64,000 nucleotides of DNA from positions 44,614,959 to 44,678,958 of the forward strand of contig OZ025252.1 of NCBI GenBank assembly GCA_964019135.1, given 5' to 3'. The DNA is from Arenicola marina. Lineage: Eukaryota > Annelida > Polychaeta > Arenicolidae. The translations under genes were made by a program, and so were the position numbers. A model generated the notes under the pieces. The model ran no database searches. It saw nothing but the letters and a program-made list of their open reading frames with translations, and was not told the DNA's origin. Positions 23,082-39,102 of the stretch are shown piece by piece (position 1 is the first letter of the stretch; the number at the start of each line of letters is the position of its first letter).

Positions 23082-23456
23082 ATGTCTGGACGTGGAAAGG
23101 GAGGAAAGGCGAAGGGAAAGAGCAAGACCCGGTCATCCCGTGCTGGGCTTCAGTTCCCCGTGGGCCGCATCCACCGTCATCTGCGCAAGGGCAACTATGC
23201 CGAGCGTGTCGGAGCCGGTGCCCCCGTGTACCTGGCCGCCGTCATGGAGTACCTCGCAGCTGAGGTTCTCGAGTTGGCAGGAAACGCTGCCCGTGACAAC
23301 AAGAAGACCAGGATCATCCCCCGTCATCTGCAGCTGGCCATCCGTAACGACGAGGAGTTGAACAAGCTTCTGTCCGGTGTGACCATCGCGCAGGGTGGTG
23401 TGCTGCCTAACATCCAGGCTGTGCTCCTGCCCAAGAAGACCCAGAAAGCTCACTAA
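23082..23456 (+). CDS. H2A: histone H2A, unit 1
   Basis: 124 residues starting [15 protein letters not shown] and ending PKKTQKAH. The start is the ATG at 23082, which lies downstream of the TATA box; the frame stays open upstream, but that part is promoter. Histone fold about residues 18-90 with [10 protein letters not shown] and the acidic-patch segment AAEVLELAG. There is no C-terminal SQ-[ED]-hydrophobic motif, so it is a canonical H2A and not H2A.X, and the sequence is not H2A.Z. The KAH ending is unlike the AAK/AK endings I remember for most invertebrates. Stem-loop at 23483-23498 followed by ACCACACC and AAAAAGAAAA. It is convergent with H3 across a spacer of about 1.2 kb. Confidence 0.98.
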   Translation: MSGRGKGGKAKGKSKTRSSRAGLQFPVGRIHRHLRKGNYAERVGAGAPVYLAAVMEYLAAEVLELAGNAARDNKKTRIIPRHLQLAIRNDEELNKLLSGVTIAQGGVLPNIQAVLLPKKTQKAH

Positions 23457-23482
23457 ACAGCTTTGGTCCGACTCAACACAAC

Positions 23483-23498
23483 GGTCTTTTTCAAGACC
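23483..23498 (+). terminator. histone mRNA 3' stem-loop of H2A, unit 1
   Basis: Six-base stem and TTTC loop with an A/C-rich 5' flank (CAACACAAC) and 3' ACCA, as in animal replication-dependent histone mRNAs. Confidence 0.96.
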
Positions 23499-23521
23499 AC
23501 CACACCTTCCAAAAAGAAAAC

Positions 23522-24640
23522 TTGTAGGCCTTTTTATTTTCACCCGCCTCATCCTTTAATCTTATCAATGCTGATGATCGCGTAATTGCCATTAACGTAT
23601 CTATAGTAGCTAGGTAGTAACTGCATATAATCCGGTCGATTGATTTGAAAGCCCCAACGCAATCGAATGTAGATCTAACTCTTATATCTAACTGACATCG
23701 TTAGGGCTAGCAAGGTAGAACACTCCCCACCCCACCCAGGGCATTGGCCTGGCTTCTGTCAACGTACTCTACCTAAAATGCATGCTTATCATCACTTTCA
23801 CGTATCGATCCACAGGTTGGGGTACTACATTTTTTACTTTACTTACTAAAACTATAGGGCGGGGGGGGGGGGGGGCGGGAAGGGAGCGGGGGGCTACTAG
23901 CTTGCTTTAGCTTTAACTTTAACTATCCGTTGCTACCGGATCAACTTTTCACTCGAAAACTCTGGCACCGGACGAAACGCGTGCTATTAAGCAGAGAAGG
24001 AAAAAAAAAAACACACTCGTCCCGAGCTCATATTACCCTAACGTGGGTAAAACAATTTAAAAAAGTGAAACTATGCCGTGTTTGTTACTAAGGTAACGTT
24101 CAATACCCATGGCTTTACACCTTCCTATGGGAGAAAATTTGGGTACCTATTGTACTCCTCCGGTTTGTAGATCTACGGGGTTGAAAATTATCATTATTAG
24201 TCTTGTTTAATGCATGATTTATATATTGGGCTCTAAACATATTAGTTAACCCGTTTGTTTGTCGAGTACTGTTTGAATCCGCTGGCGGGGTAAACCGTGG
24301 CGCTGGTCTATATATATCTCCTGAATGTTTGGTATGGTTCATGCTTTGGACGCCTATATCTGATGTGCATGCACCTACGATGAAATAAACATGTGTCAGG
24401 TTTTGTTTGAACTGCGTTATTTAAAATTAAGCTGTCAGTGGACTACATTTCCGCTCTATCGTGTAAATTTATATAAGGTTATAAGGCTTACTAAATCTAG
24501 ATCTATATGCATTTATATTTATATGGACTAACTTATACTTCTATTGTAATAAAGATTAAGAAATCGAACAAGTTTCTAAGGGGAAGACTGGCTGTATGAA
24601 TAGTTGTAAATAAACAAACGAAAACGCAGAGCAAGCGGTC
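23522..24640. other. H2A-H3 spacer, unit 1
   Basis: Contains a poly-G tract (23861-23875; 14-16 G in different units), a poly-A tract near 24001, and AT-rich sequence toward H3. No RNA gene, H1 gene or other coding frame is supported. Part of this spacer also survives in decayed form at 20172-20318. Confidence 0.8.
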
Positions 24641-24660
24641 TTCTTTGTGGAAGATGTGGT

Positions 24661-24676
24661 GGTCTTGAAAAAGACC
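24661..24676 (-). terminator. histone mRNA 3' stem-loop of H3, unit 1
   Basis: Same 16 bases as the other three genes; the downstream element here is AAAGAAGA, slightly different from the AAAAAGAAA of the others. Confidence 0.94.
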
Positions 24677-24709
24677 GTTTGGGGAGTGTTGCCGGTGGAG
24701 CAGGCCTGT

Positions 24710-25300
<591 letters not shown>

Positions 25301-25974
25301 ATCCCCTGCTTCGCTCGTTTCGCGACCGCGTCGATGATATTGCTCACCGGCCTCGGCTCGCCTCTCGCGGCTTTGGGTCGGTGGGTTCAGCCACCGCCCG
25401 CGCTACCTAGGTAGGCCCCCGGCGCCCTCGCACACCGCCCGAGGTCGGGCAGTGAGCAAGGACTGGGGCTGGGGTTGGGGTGGGGGCCCGGTGGCCGGCC
25501 GGCTCCCCGCGATACTATCGGCTTTCGGCAAGTGTATATAGTTTGTCAGAAGCAAAGACCAAACCGTGCAAGGCCTATAACTGTATAAGTATAACATCAA
25601 AGACTGGTTTTGGTTGTAAATAAATAGGCCGGGATATTACGTTACGTGGTTAAAGCCCCCATCCACAACATTGTTCATCATTGTAACAATGCATAAGCTT
25701 ACTGTCATACGAGATCACTGATTTTAGTCGTGTTCAGATTCAGTGCATTGTAAATCAGTGTGCCATCAAGTCAAATATTACGACTTATTAAGTTATAGAT
25801 TCAAAAGGCACTTTATTTCCGGAATTTCATCCACCCCATTTTGTGAATTTCTGTCTTATGAAAGTAAGCTTATAAATTATAGATCTAGTCTATAAAATGT
25901 AGTAGATGGCTAAGTATATTGGGTGTGTAGACTACGATTGTTATTATTCATTGCTTACTTACGCGGTCTTCCTA

Positions 25975-26541
25975 AAGTCAAAGTCATAAATGCCGTAGAC
26001 ACACGTTTCGGCCCATATTTTCTACGAATTTGCCTCGATCACTCTAAAAATCACTGACCTGAGAAAGCAACACTAGACCATTTTAATGATACCAAACTTA
26101 CCTTTGTAACGCGATGTTATCCTTTTTTATGACACAAAGAATATTTCTCCATGCTGACACTCCGTTGGCAGAAAACGCTCTGTCGCCAAAATACTAAAAC
26201 ACGCGTCATAAAATGATGGTTGCCATGGCGCCGAACGTGCTTTGAACAATACATGCTCTATATTTATACCAGCCACGAGGATGCCATGGCAACTACAGAG
26301 CCTTTCATTGTCTGTGATTTAGTCTAGTTGTGAAAGTGTGTCTGCTCCCAATGGAGTGTCAGCATGGAGAAATATTGTTTGTGTCTTAAAAAAGGATAAC
26401 CTCGCAGTACAAACGTAAGTTTAGTATCATTAAAATGGTCTAGTGTTGCTTTCTCATGTCAGGGATTTTTAGAGTGATCGAGGCAAATTCGCAGAAAATA
26501 TGGGCCAAAACGTGTGTCTACGGCATTTATGACTTTGACTT
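25975..26541. mobile_element. 567-bp foldback MITE in the H3-H4 spacer, unit 2
   Basis: Ends AAGTCAAAGTCATAAATG and its reverse complement, with arms of about 200 bases (about 25975-26175 and 26345-26541) roughly 90 percent alike by eye. A second inverted pair, GTTGCCATGGC / GCCATGGCAAC, lies near 26219 and 26283. It is flanked by TA on both sides, and units without it read CCTAAGC at the same point, so the site is TA, as for Tc1/mariner-type elements. There is no transposase frame. Assignment to Tc1/mariner rests only on the TA site. Confidence 0.88.
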
Positions 26542-26789
26542 TAAGCTTGCAACATACCGATTAACAATATCAAGAGAACGCAGCCGGTGTATAAAATCAA
26601 GTGCTAACGCCAAAACTGTTATCCGTTATCCAGTGGCAGTGCTTGATTTGAATTATATTATCAATATAGAAAACTAATAACTTGGCAAAAAACGCAATAA
26701 AAGCATTCGTATCGACTTTCTTTTTGGAGGATGTGGTGGTCTTGAAAAAGACCGTTTGTTGTGATAAGCTGACCGCAAGGGTTGACAGC

Positions 26790-27191
<402 letters not shown>

Positions 27192-28005
27192 TTAGAGCGC
27201 CACCAAGTAGGCCGCCAAGTGAATGAGTGACTGAAGAAAGCAGAGAACGGTAATCGACCGCAGGCAGGTAGGCCCAGTGCGCAGTCGCACTCACATTCAC
27301 GGTCTGTGGGGCTCGCCTCGGCTCGCCTCGGCTTGCCTGGCTCTCTTTGTCTATACAGCAGCCCGCCAAAATCAGCAACCGTCTCTTTCGTCAGTCACTC
27401 CAACGAATCGCCCCCCCCCCCCCCGCCTCCGTCCCCCACCTTCCAACGCCCTCCCGTCACACCCACAAGCACATTCTGCTCCCCTCTCTCGCCCCAACCT
27501 ACCCTCAATGTTATCAACCAGCACCCGGGTTTTAATCCGGTTAAGCCGCCGATCGCCCGTCTCTGATACCCCCAACCCACGCAATATATTACTAGAACTT
27601 ATAAAAAGGCTACACTCGTTTAGCACAGTTTAATAACTATACAGCAGAAGCAGCAAACAACGAATCCTGAACCGAACCATACTTTCTTATCATATAGTGT
27701 AGTATGTGTATGAATATTTCAATCCCGTTGAACACTTCTAGTATCATCACTGATCATACGCGCAGTTATAGTGTTGTACGTATCAAGCAGTTGTGGTAAA
27801 AACAACGCGCATTTATTTGATTACTTATCGCTGACAAGTCCTATAACTTATAAGAGATAGGTTTTATAAGTATTTTTAAAATCATTCAGAGGGAAAAACT
27901 AAATTGACAAAAAGGAAGACACAAGCATTAACATAGGTTTTCTTTTTGGAAGGTGTGGTGGTCTTGAAAAAGACCGTTGGGTTTGGCAGAAAAGCGGCAA
28001 GCCGT

Positions 28006-28377
28006 TTACTTGGAGCTGGTGTACTTGGTCACAGCCTTGGTGCCCTCGCTCACGGCGTGCTTGGCCAACTCGCCAGGCAGAAGGAGACGGACAGCCGTCT
28101 GGATCTCTCTGCTGGTGATGGTGGAGCGGCGGTTGTAGTGGGCCAGGCGGGAGGACTCAGCGGCAATGCGCTCAAAGATGTCGTTGACGAAGGAGTTCAT
28201 GATGCTCATGGCCTTGCTGGAGATTCCAGTGTCGGGGTGAACCTGCTTCAGCACCTTGTAGATGTAGATGCTGTAGCTCTCCCTCCTCCTCCTGCGCTTC
28301 TTCTTGTCCCCGGTACGGGCGGCCTTTGCCTTGCTGGCGGCCTTCTTCGATCCCTTAGACGCAGCCTTGGGCGGCAT
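28006..28377 (-). CDS. H2B: histone H2B, unit 2
   Basis: Protein as in unit 1; the only copy with a synonymous change (an alanine codon, plus-strand GACTCAGCGG instead of GACTCGGCGG). Stem-loop 27975-27960, TATA box 28444-28436. Confidence 0.98.
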   Translation of the reverse strand: MPPKAASKGSKKAASKAKAARTGDKKKRRRRRESYSIYIYKVLKQVHPDTGISSKAMSIMNSFVNDIFERIAAESSRLAHYNRRSTITSREIQTAVRLLLPGELAKHAVSEGTKAVTKYTSSK

Positions 28378-28611
28378 GATTATTCTCGGTAGCGAGTAGA
28401 CTGAGAGAATGTGAGTGGCCAGGCCAGTTGCTCACCCTTATATACAGCGCCCGCGTGGCAGGCTGACTACCGCGGCGTGGCAGGCAACTCGGCTCGCCCA
28501 CTGCCACACGCAGCGGCCTATATAAGAGAGCGGCACGCTGACCAGCGCTCACACTTCTCATTCTCACTCTCCGTGTGCGGATCGAAAAGATCACTACTCA
28601 CTCTACTCATC

Positions 28612-28986
28612 ATGTCTGGACGTGGAAAGGGAGGAAAGGCGAAGGGAAAGAGCAAGACCCGGTCATCCCGTGCTGGGCTTCAGTTCCCCGTGGGCCGCAT
28701 CCACCGTCATCTGCGCAAGGGCAACTATGCCGAGCGTGTCGGAGCCGGTGCCCCCGTGTACCTGGCCGCCGTCATGGAGTACCTCGCAGCTGAGGTTCTC
28801 GAGTTGGCAGGAAACGCTGCCCGTGACAACAAGAAGACCAGGATCATCCCCCGTCATCTGCAGCTGGCCATCCGTAACGACGAGGAGTTGAACAAGCTTC
28901 TGTCCGGTGTGACCATCGCGCAGGGTGGTGTGCTGCCTAACATCCAGGCTGTGCTCCTGCCCAAGAAGACCCAGAAAGCTCACTAA
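28612..28986 (+). CDS. H2A: histone H2A, unit 2
   Basis: Identical protein to unit 1; the leader reads CTCATC before the ATG, the common form. TATA box 28519-28526, stem-loop 29013-29028. Confidence 0.98.
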   Translation: MSGRGKGGKAKGKSKTRSSRAGLQFPVGRIHRHLRKGNYAERVGAGAPVYLAAVMEYLAAEVLELAGNAARDNKKTRIIPRHLQLAIRNDEELNKLLSGVTIAQGGVLPNIQAVLLPKKTQKAH

Positions 28987-30239
28987 ACAGCTTTGGTCCG
29001 ACTCAACACAACGGTCTTTTTCAAGACCACCACACCTTCCAAAAAGAAAACTTGTAGGCCTTTTTATTTTCACCCGCCTCATCCTTTAATCTTATCAATG
29101 CTGATGATCGCGTAATTGCCATTAACGTATCTATAGTAGCTAGGTAGTAACTGCATATAATCCGGTCGATTGATTTGAAAGCCCCAACGCAATCGAATGT
29201 AGATCTAACTCTTATATCTAACTGACATCGTTAGGGCTAGCAAGGTAGAACACTCCCCACCCCACCCAGGGCATTGGCCTGGCTTCTGTCAACGTACTCT
29301 ACCTAAAATGCATGCTTATCATCACTTTCACGTATCGATCCACAGGTTGGGGTACTACATTTTTTACTTTACTTACTAAAACTATAGGGCGGGGGGGGGG
29401 GGGGCGGGAAGGGAGCGGGGGGCTACTAGCTTGCTTTAGCTTTAACTTTAACTATCCGTTGCTACCGGATCAACTTTTCACTCGAAAACTCTGGCACCGG
29501 ACGAAACGCGTGCTATTAAGCAGAGAAGGAAAAAAAAAACCACACTCGTCCCGAGCTACATATTACCCTAACGTGGGTAAAACAATTTAAAAAAGTGAAA
29601 CTATGCCGTGTTTGTTACTAAGGTAACGTTCAATACCCATGGCTTTACACCTTCCTATGGGAGAAAATTTGGGTACCTATTGTACTCCTCCGGTTTGTAG
29701 ATCTACGGGGTTGAAAATTATCATTATTAGTCTTGTTTAATGCATGATTTATATATTGGGCTCTAAACATATTAGTTAACCCGTTTGTTTGTCGAGTACT
29801 GTTTGAATCCGCTGGCGGGGTAAACCGTGGCGCTGGTCTATATATATCTCCTGAATGTTTGGTATGGTTCATGCTTTGGACGCCTATATCTGATGTGCAT
29901 GCACCTACGATGAAATAAACATGTGTCAGGTTTTGTTTGAACTGCGTTATTTAAAATTAAGCTGTCAGTGGACTACATTTCCGCTCTATCGTGTAAATTT
30001 ATATAAGGTTATAAGGCTTACTAAATCTAGATCTATATGCATTTATATTTATATGGACTAACTTATACTTCTATTGTAATAAAGATTAAGAAATCGAACA
30101 AGTTTCTAAGGGGAAGACTGGCTGTATGAATAGTTGTAAATAAACAAACGAAAACGCAGAGCAAGCGGTCTTCTTTGTGGAAGATGTGGTGGTCTTGAAA
30201 AAGACCGTTTGGGGAGTGTTGCCGGTGGAGCAGGCCTGT

Positions 30240-30659
<420 letters not shown>

Positions 30660-31504
30660 TCAGTGAAACTGATGTGCCGGGCACAGTTGTGTGGCGTTTT
30701 TAAAGGGGCTCTAACCGTGGCAGTGTGGTTCGGAAAATGGCGGGCCTTTACCGAGCTTCTGATTGGCTAGGAAAGGTCGACCGGCCGCGCCCCACCCTCT
30801 CCCTTAGCCCCGTGCCTGCCACACATTTCAATCCCCTGCTTCGCTCGTTTCGCGACCGCGTCGATGATATTGCTCACCGGCCTCGGCTCGCCTCTCGCGG
30901 CTTTGGGTCGGTGGGTTCAGCCACCGCCCGCGCTACCTAGGTAGGCCCCCGGCGCCCTCGCACACCGCCCGAGGTCGGGCAGTGAGCAAGGACTGGGGCT
31001 GGGGTTGGGGTGGGGGCCCGGTGGCCGGCCGGCTCCCCGCGATACTATCGGCTTTCGGCAAGTGTATATAGTTTGTCAGAAGCAAAGACCAAACCGTGCA
31101 AGGCCTATAACTGTATAAGTATAACATCAAAGACTGGTTTTGGTTGTAAATAAATAGGCCGGGATATTACGTTACGTGGTTAAAGCCCCCATCCACAACA
31201 TTGTTCATCATTGTAACAATGCATAAGCTTACTGTCATACGAGATCACTGATTTTAGTCGTGTTCAGATTCAGTGCATTGTAAATCAGTGTGCCATCAAG
31301 TCAAATATTACGACTTATTAAGTTATAGATTCAAAAGGCACTTTATTTCCGGAATTTCATCCACCCCATTTTGTGAATTTCTGTCTTATGAAAGTAAGCT
31401 TATAAATTATAGATCTAGTCTATAAAATGTAGTAGATGGCTAAGTATATTGGGTGTGTAGACTACGATTGTTATTATTCATTGCTTACTTACGCGGTCTT
31501 CCTA

Positions 31505-32071
31505 AAGTCAAAGTCATAAATGCCGTAGACACACGTTTCGGCCCATATTTTCTACGAATTTGCCTCGATCACTCTAAAAATCACTGACCTGAGAAAGCAA
31601 CACTAGACCATTTTAATGATACCAAACTTACCTTTGTAACGCGATGTTATCCTTTTTTATGACACAAAGAATATTTCTCCATGCTGACACTCCGTTGGCA
31701 GAAAACGCTCTGTCGCCAAAATACTAAAACACGCGTCATAAAATGATGGTTGCCATGGCGCCGAACGTGCTTTGAACAATACATGCTCTATATTTATACC
31801 AGCCACGAGGATGCCATGGCAACTACAGAGCCTTTCATTGTCTGTGATTTAGTCTAGTTGTGAAAGTGTGTCTGCTCCCAATGGAGTGTCAGCATGGAGA
31901 AATATTGTTTGTGTCTTAAAAAAGGATAACCTCGCAGTACAAACGTAAGTTTAGTATCATTAAAATGGTCTAGTGTTGCTTTCTCATGTCAGGGATTTTT
32001 AGAGTGATCGAGGCAAATTCGCAGAAAATATGGGCCAAAACGTGTGTCTACGGCATTTATGACTTTGACTT
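31505..32071. mobile_element. 567-bp foldback MITE, unit 3
   Basis: Same length, TA-flanked site and sequence as the unit 2 copy, which indicates copying with the array and not separate insertion. Confidence 0.88.
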
Positions 32072-32319
32072 TAAGCTTGCAACATACCGATTAACAATAT
32101 CAAGAGAACGCAGCCGGTGTATAAAATCAAGTGCTAACGCCAAAACTGTTATCCGTTATCCAGTGGCAGTGCTTGATTTGAATTATATTATCAATATAGA
32201 AAACTAATAACTTGGCAAAAAACGCAATAAAAGCATTCGTATCGACTTTCTTTTTGGAGGATGTGGTGGTCTTGAAAAAGACCGTTTGTTGTGATAAGCT
32301 GACCGCAAGGGTTGACAGC

Positions 32320-32721
<402 letters not shown>

Positions 32722-33535
32722 TTAGAGCGCCACCAAGTAGGCCGCCAAGTGAATGAGTGACTGAAGAAAGCAGAGAACGGTAATCGACCGTAGGCAGGTA
32801 GGCCCAGTGCGCAGTCGCACTCACATTCACGGTCTGTGGGGCTCGCCTCGGCTCGCCTCGGCTTGCCTGGCTCTCTTTGTCTATACAGCAGCCCGCCAAA
32901 ATCAGCAACCGTCTCTTTCGTCAGTCACTCCAACGAATCGCCCCCCCCCCCCCCGCCTCCGTCCCCCACCTTCCAACGCCCTCCCGTCACACCCACAAGC
33001 ACATTCTGCTCCCCTCTCTCGCCCCAACCTACCCTCAATGTTATCAACCAGCACCCGGGTTTTAATCCGGTTAAGCCGCCGATCGCCCGTCTCTGATACC
33101 CCCAACCCACGCAATATATTACTAGAACTTATAAAAAGGCTACACTCGTTTAGCACAGTTTAATAACTATACAGCAGAAGCAGCAAACAACGAATCCTGA
33201 ACCGAACCATACTTTCTTATCATATAGTGTAGTATGTGTATGAATATTTCAATCCCGTTGAACACTTCTAGTATCATCACTGATCATACGCGCAGTTATA
33301 GTGTTGTACGTATCAAGCAGTTGTGGTAAAAACAACGCGCATTTATTTGATTACTTATCGCTGACAAGTCCTATAACTTATAAGAGATAGGTTTTATAAG
33401 TATTTTAAAAATCATTCAGAGGGAAAAACTAAATTGACAAAAAGGAAGACACAAGCATTAACATAGGTTTTCTTTTTGGAAGGTGTGGTGGTCTTGAAAA
33501 AGACCGTTGGGTTTGGCAGAAAAGCGGCAAGCCGT

Positions 33536-33907
33536 TTACTTGGAGCTGGTGTACTTGGTCACAGCCTTGGTGCCCTCGCTCACGGCGTGCTTGGCCAACT
33601 CGCCAGGCAGAAGGAGACGGACAGCCGTCTGGATCTCTCTGCTGGTGATGGTGGAGCGGCGGTTGTAGTGGGCCAGGCGGGAGGACTCGGCGGCAATGCG
33701 CTCAAAGATGTCGTTGACGAAGGAGTTCATGATGCTCATGGCCTTGCTGGAGATTCCAGTGTCGGGGTGAACCTGCTTCAGCACCTTGTAGATGTAGATG
33801 CTGTAGCTCTCCCTCCTCCTCCTGCGCTTCTTCTTGTCCCCGGTACGGGCGGCCTTTGCCTTGCTGGCGGCCTTCTTCGATCCCTTAGACGCAGCCTTGG
33901 GCGGCAT
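33536..33907 (-). CDS. H2B: histone H2B, unit 3
   Basis: Identical product. Stem-loop 33505-33490, TATA box 33974-33966. Confidence 0.98.
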   Translation of the reverse strand: MPPKAASKGSKKAASKAKAARTGDKKKRRRRRESYSIYIYKVLKQVHPDTGISSKAMSIMNSFVNDIFERIAAESSRLAHYNRRSTITSREIQTAVRLLLPGELAKHAVSEGTKAVTKYTSSK

Positions 33908-34141
33908 GATTATTCTCGGTAGCGAGTAGACTGAGAGAATGTGAGTGGCCAGGCCAGTTGCTCACCCTTATATACAGCGCCCGCGTGGCAGGCTGACTAC
34001 CGCGGCGTGGCAGGCAACTCGGCTCGCCCACTGCCACACGCAGCGGCCTATATAAGAGAGCGGCACGCTGACCAGCGCTCACACTTCTCATTCTCACTCT
34101 CCGTGTGCGGATCGAAAAGATCACTACTCACTCTACTCATC

Positions 34142-34516
34142 ATGTCTGGACGTGGAAAGGGAGGAAAGGCGAAGGGAAAGAGCAAGACCCGGTCATCCCG
34201 TGCTGGGCTTCAGTTCCCCGTGGGCCGCATCCACCGTCATCTGCGCAAGGGCAACTATGCCGAGCGTGTCGGAGCCGGTGCCCCCGTGTACCTGGCCGCC
34301 GTCATGGAGTACCTCGCAGCTGAGGTTCTCGAGTTGGCAGGAAACGCTGCCCGTGACAACAAGAAGACCAGGATCATCCCCCGTCATCTGCAGCTGGCCA
34401 TCCGTAACGACGAGGAGTTGAACAAGCTTCTGTCCGGTGTGACCATCGCGCAGGGTGGTGTGCTGCCTAACATCCAGGCTGTGCTCCTGCCCAAGAAGAC
34501 CCAGAAAGCTCACTAA
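34142..34516 (+). CDS. H2A: histone H2A, unit 3
   Basis: Identical product. TATA box 34049-34056, stem-loop 34543-34558. Confidence 0.98.
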   Translation: MSGRGKGGKAKGKSKTRSSRAGLQFPVGRIHRHLRKGNYAERVGAGAPVYLAAVMEYLAAEVLELAGNAARDNKKTRIIPRHLQLAIRNDEELNKLLSGVTIAQGGVLPNIQAVLLPKKTQKAH

Positions 34517-35771
34517 ACAGCTTTGGTCCGACTCAACACAACGGTCTTTTTCAAGACCACCACACCTTCCAAAAAGAAAACTTGTAGGCCTTTTTATTTT
34601 CACCCGCCTCATCCTTTAATCTTATCAATGCTGATGATCGCGTAATTGCCATTAACGTATCTATAGTAGCTAGGTAGTAACTGCATATAATCCGGTCGAT
34701 TGATTTGAAAGCCCCAACGCAATCGAATGTAGATCTAACTCTTATATCTAACTGACATCGTTAGGGCTAGCAAGGTAGAACACTCCCCACCCCACCCAGG
34801 GCATTGGCCTGGCTTCTGTCAACGTACTCTACCTAAAATGCATGCTTATCATCACTTTCACGTATCGATCCACAGGTTGGGGTACTACATTTTTTACTTT
34901 ACTTACTAAAACTATAGGGCGGGGGGGGGGGGGGGGCGGGAAGGGAGCGGGGGGCTACTAGCTTGCTTTAGCTTTAACTTTAACTATCCGTTGCTACCGG
35001 ATCAACTTTTCACTCGAAAACTCTGGCACCGGACGAAACGCGTGCTATTAAGCAGAGAAGGAAAAAAAAAACCACACTCGTCCCGAGCTACATATTACCC
35101 TAACGTGGGTAAAACAATTTAAAAAAGTGAAACTATGCCGTGTTTGTTACTAAGGTAACGTTCAATACCCATGGCTTTACACCTTCCTATGGGAGAAAAT
35201 TTGGGTACCTATTGTACTCCTCCGGTTTGTAGATCTACGGGGTTGAAAATTATCATTATTAGTCTTGTTTAATGCATGATTTATATATTGGGCTCTAAAC
35301 ATATTAGTTAACCCGTTTGTTTGTCGAGTACTGTTTGAATCCGCTGGCGGGGTAAACCGTGGCGCTGGTCTATATATATCTCCTGAATGTTTGGTATGGT
35401 TCATGCTTTGGACGCCTATATCTGATGTGCATGCACCTACGATGAAATAAACATGTGTCAGGTTTTGTTTGAACTGCGTTATTTAAAATTAAGCTGTCAG
35501 TGGACTACATTTCCGCTCTATCGTGTAAATTTATATAAGGTTATAAGGCTTACTAAATCTAGATCTATATGCATTTATATTTATATGGACTAACTTATAC
35601 TTCTATTGTAATAAAGATTAAGAAACCGAACAAGTTTCTAAGGGGAAGACTGGCTGTATGAATAGTTGTAAATAAACAAACGAAAACGCAGAGCAAGCGG
35701 TCTTCTTTGTGGAAGATGTGGTGGTCTTGAAAAAGACCGTTTGGGGAGTGTTGCCGGTGGAGCAGGCCTGT

Positions 35772-36191
<420 letters not shown>

Positions 36192-37282
36192 TCAGTGAAA
36201 CTGATGTGCCGGGCACAGTTGTGTGGCGTTTTTAAAGGGGCTCTAACCGTGGCAGTGTGGTTCGGAAAATGGCGGGCCTTTACCGAGCTTCTGATTGGCT
36301 AGGAAAGGTCGACCGGCCGCGCCCCACCCTCTCCCTTAGCCCCGTGCCTGCCACACATTTCAATCCCCTGCTTCGCTCGTTTCGCGACCGCGTCGATGAT
36401 ATTGCTCACCGGCCTCGGCTCGCCTCTCGCGGCTTTGGGTCGGTGGGTTCAGCCACCGCCCGCGCTACCTAGGTAGGCCCCCGGCGCCCTCGCACACCGC
36501 CCGAGGTCGGGCAGTGAGCAAGGACTGGGGCTGGGGTTGGGGTGGGGGCCCGGTGGCCGGCCGGCTCCCCGCGATACTATCGGCTTTCGGCAAGTGTATA
36601 TAGTTTGTCAGAAGCAAAGACCAAACCGTGCAAGGCCTATAACTGTATAAGTATAACATCAAAGACTGGTTTTGGTTGTAAATAAATAGGCCGGGATATT
36701 ACGTTACGTGGTTAAAGCCCCCATCCACAACATTGTTCATCATTGTAACAATGCATAAGCTTACTGTCATACGAGATCACTGATTTTAGTCGTGTTCAGA
36801 TTCAGTGCATTGTAAATCAGTGTGCCATCAAGTCAAATATTACGACTTATTAAGTTATAGATTCAAAAGGCACTTTATTTCCGGAATTTCATCCACCCCA
36901 TTTTGTGAATTTCTGTCTTATGAAAGTAAGCTTATAAATTATAGATCTAGTCTATAAAATGTAGTAGATGGCTAAGTATATTGGGTGTGTAGACTACGAT
37001 TGTTATTATTCATTGCTTACTTACGCGGTCTTCCTAAGCTTGCAACATACCGATTAACAATATCAAGAGAACGCAGCCGGTGTATAAAATCAAGTGCTAA
37101 CGCCAAAACTGTTATCCGTTATCCAGTGGCAGTGCTTGATTTGAATTATATTATCAATATAGAAAACTAATAACTTGGCAAAAAACGCAATAAAAGCATT
37201 CGTATCGACTTTCTTTTTGGAGGATGTGGTGGTCTTGAAAAAGACCGTTTGTTGTGATAAGCTGACCGCAAGGGTTGACAGC

Positions 37283-37684
<402 letters not shown>

Positions 37685-38496
37685 TTAGAGCGCCACCAAG
37701 TAGGCCGCCAAGTGAATGAGTGACTGAAGAAAGCAGAGAACGGTAATCGACCGCAGGCAGGTAGGCCCAGTGCGCAGTCGCACTCACATTCACGGTCTGT
37801 GGGGCTCGCCTCGGCTCGCCTCGGCTTGCCTGGCTCTCTTTGTCTATACAGCAGCCCGCCAAAATCAGCAACCGTCTCTTTCGTCAGTCACTCCAACGAA
37901 TCGCCCCCCCCCCCCGCCTCCGTCCCCCACCTTCCAACGCCCTCCCGTCACACCCACAAGCACATTCTGCTCCCCTCTCTCGCCCCAACCTACCCTCAAT
38001 GTTATCAACCAGCACCCGGGTTTTAATCCGGTTAAGCCGCCGATCGCCCGTCTCTGATACCCCCAACCCACGCAATATATTACTAGAACTTATAAAAAGG
38101 CTACACTCGTTTAGCACAGTTTAATAACTATACAGCAGAAGCAGCAAACAACGAATCCTGAACCGAACCATACTTTCTTATCATATAGTGTAGTATGTGT
38201 ATGAATATTTCAATCCCGTTGAACACTTCTAGTATCATCACTGATCATACGCGCAGTTATAGTGTTGTACGTATCAAGCAGTTGTGGTAAAAACAACGCG
38301 CATTTATTTGATTACTTATCGCTGACAAGTCCTATAACTTATAAGAGATAGGTTTTATAAGTATTTTTAAAATCATTCAGAGGGAAAAACTAAATTGACA
38401 AAAAGGAAGACACAAGCATTAACATAGGTTTTCTTTTTGGAAGGTGTGGTGGTCTTGAAAAAGACCGTTGGGTTTGGCAGAAAAGCGGCAAGCCGT

Positions 38497-38868
38497 TTAC
38501 TTGGAGCTGGTGTACTTGGTCACAGCCTTGGTGCCCTCGCTCACGGCGTGCTTGGCCAACTCGCCAGGCAGAAGGAGACGGACAGCCGTCTGGATCTCTC
38601 TGCTGGTGATGGTGGAGCGGCGGTTGTAGTGGGCCAGGCGGGAGGACTCGGCGGCAATGCGCTCAAAGATGTCGTTGACGAAGGAGTTCATGATGCTCAT
38701 GGCCTTGCTGGAGATTCCAGTGTCGGGGTGAACCTGCTTCAGCACCTTGTAGATGTAGATGCTGTAGCTCTCCCTCCTCCTCCTGCGCTTCTTCTTGTCC
38801 CCGGTACGGGCGGCCTTTGCCTTGCTGGCGGCCTTCTTCGATCCCTTAGACGCAGCCTTGGGCGGCAT
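38497..38868 (-). CDS. H2B: histone H2B, unit 4
   Basis: Identical product. Stem-loop 38466-38451, TATA box 38935-38927. Confidence 0.98.
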   Translation of the reverse strand: MPPKAASKGSKKAASKAKAARTGDKKKRRRRRESYSIYIYKVLKQVHPDTGISSKAMSIMNSFVNDIFERIAAESSRLAHYNRRSTITSREIQTAVRLLLPGELAKHAVSEGTKAVTKYTSSK

Positions 38869-39102
38869 GATTATTCTCGGTAGCGAGTAGACTGAGAGAA
38901 TGTGAGTGGCCAGGCCAGTTGCTCACCCTTATATACAGCGCCCGCGTGGCAGGCTGACTACCGCGGCGTGGCAGGCAACTCGGCTCGCCCACTGCCACAC
39001 GCAGCGGCCTATATAAGAGAGCGGCACGCTGACCAGCGCTCACACTTCTCATTCTCACTCTCCGTGTGCGGATCGAAAAGATCACTACTCACTCTACTCA
39101 TC

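Noticed and set aside
23522-24640. Possible 5S rRNA, snRNA or H1 gene in histone spacers
   Set aside because: Looked for 5S internal control regions, U-snRNA starts and H1-like Lys/Ala-rich frames; none was seen.
26456-26677. 73-codon plus-strand frame near H4 in MITE-bearing units
   Set aside because: It crosses the right end of the MITE into unrelated spacer, and the units without the MITE have a different upstream part.
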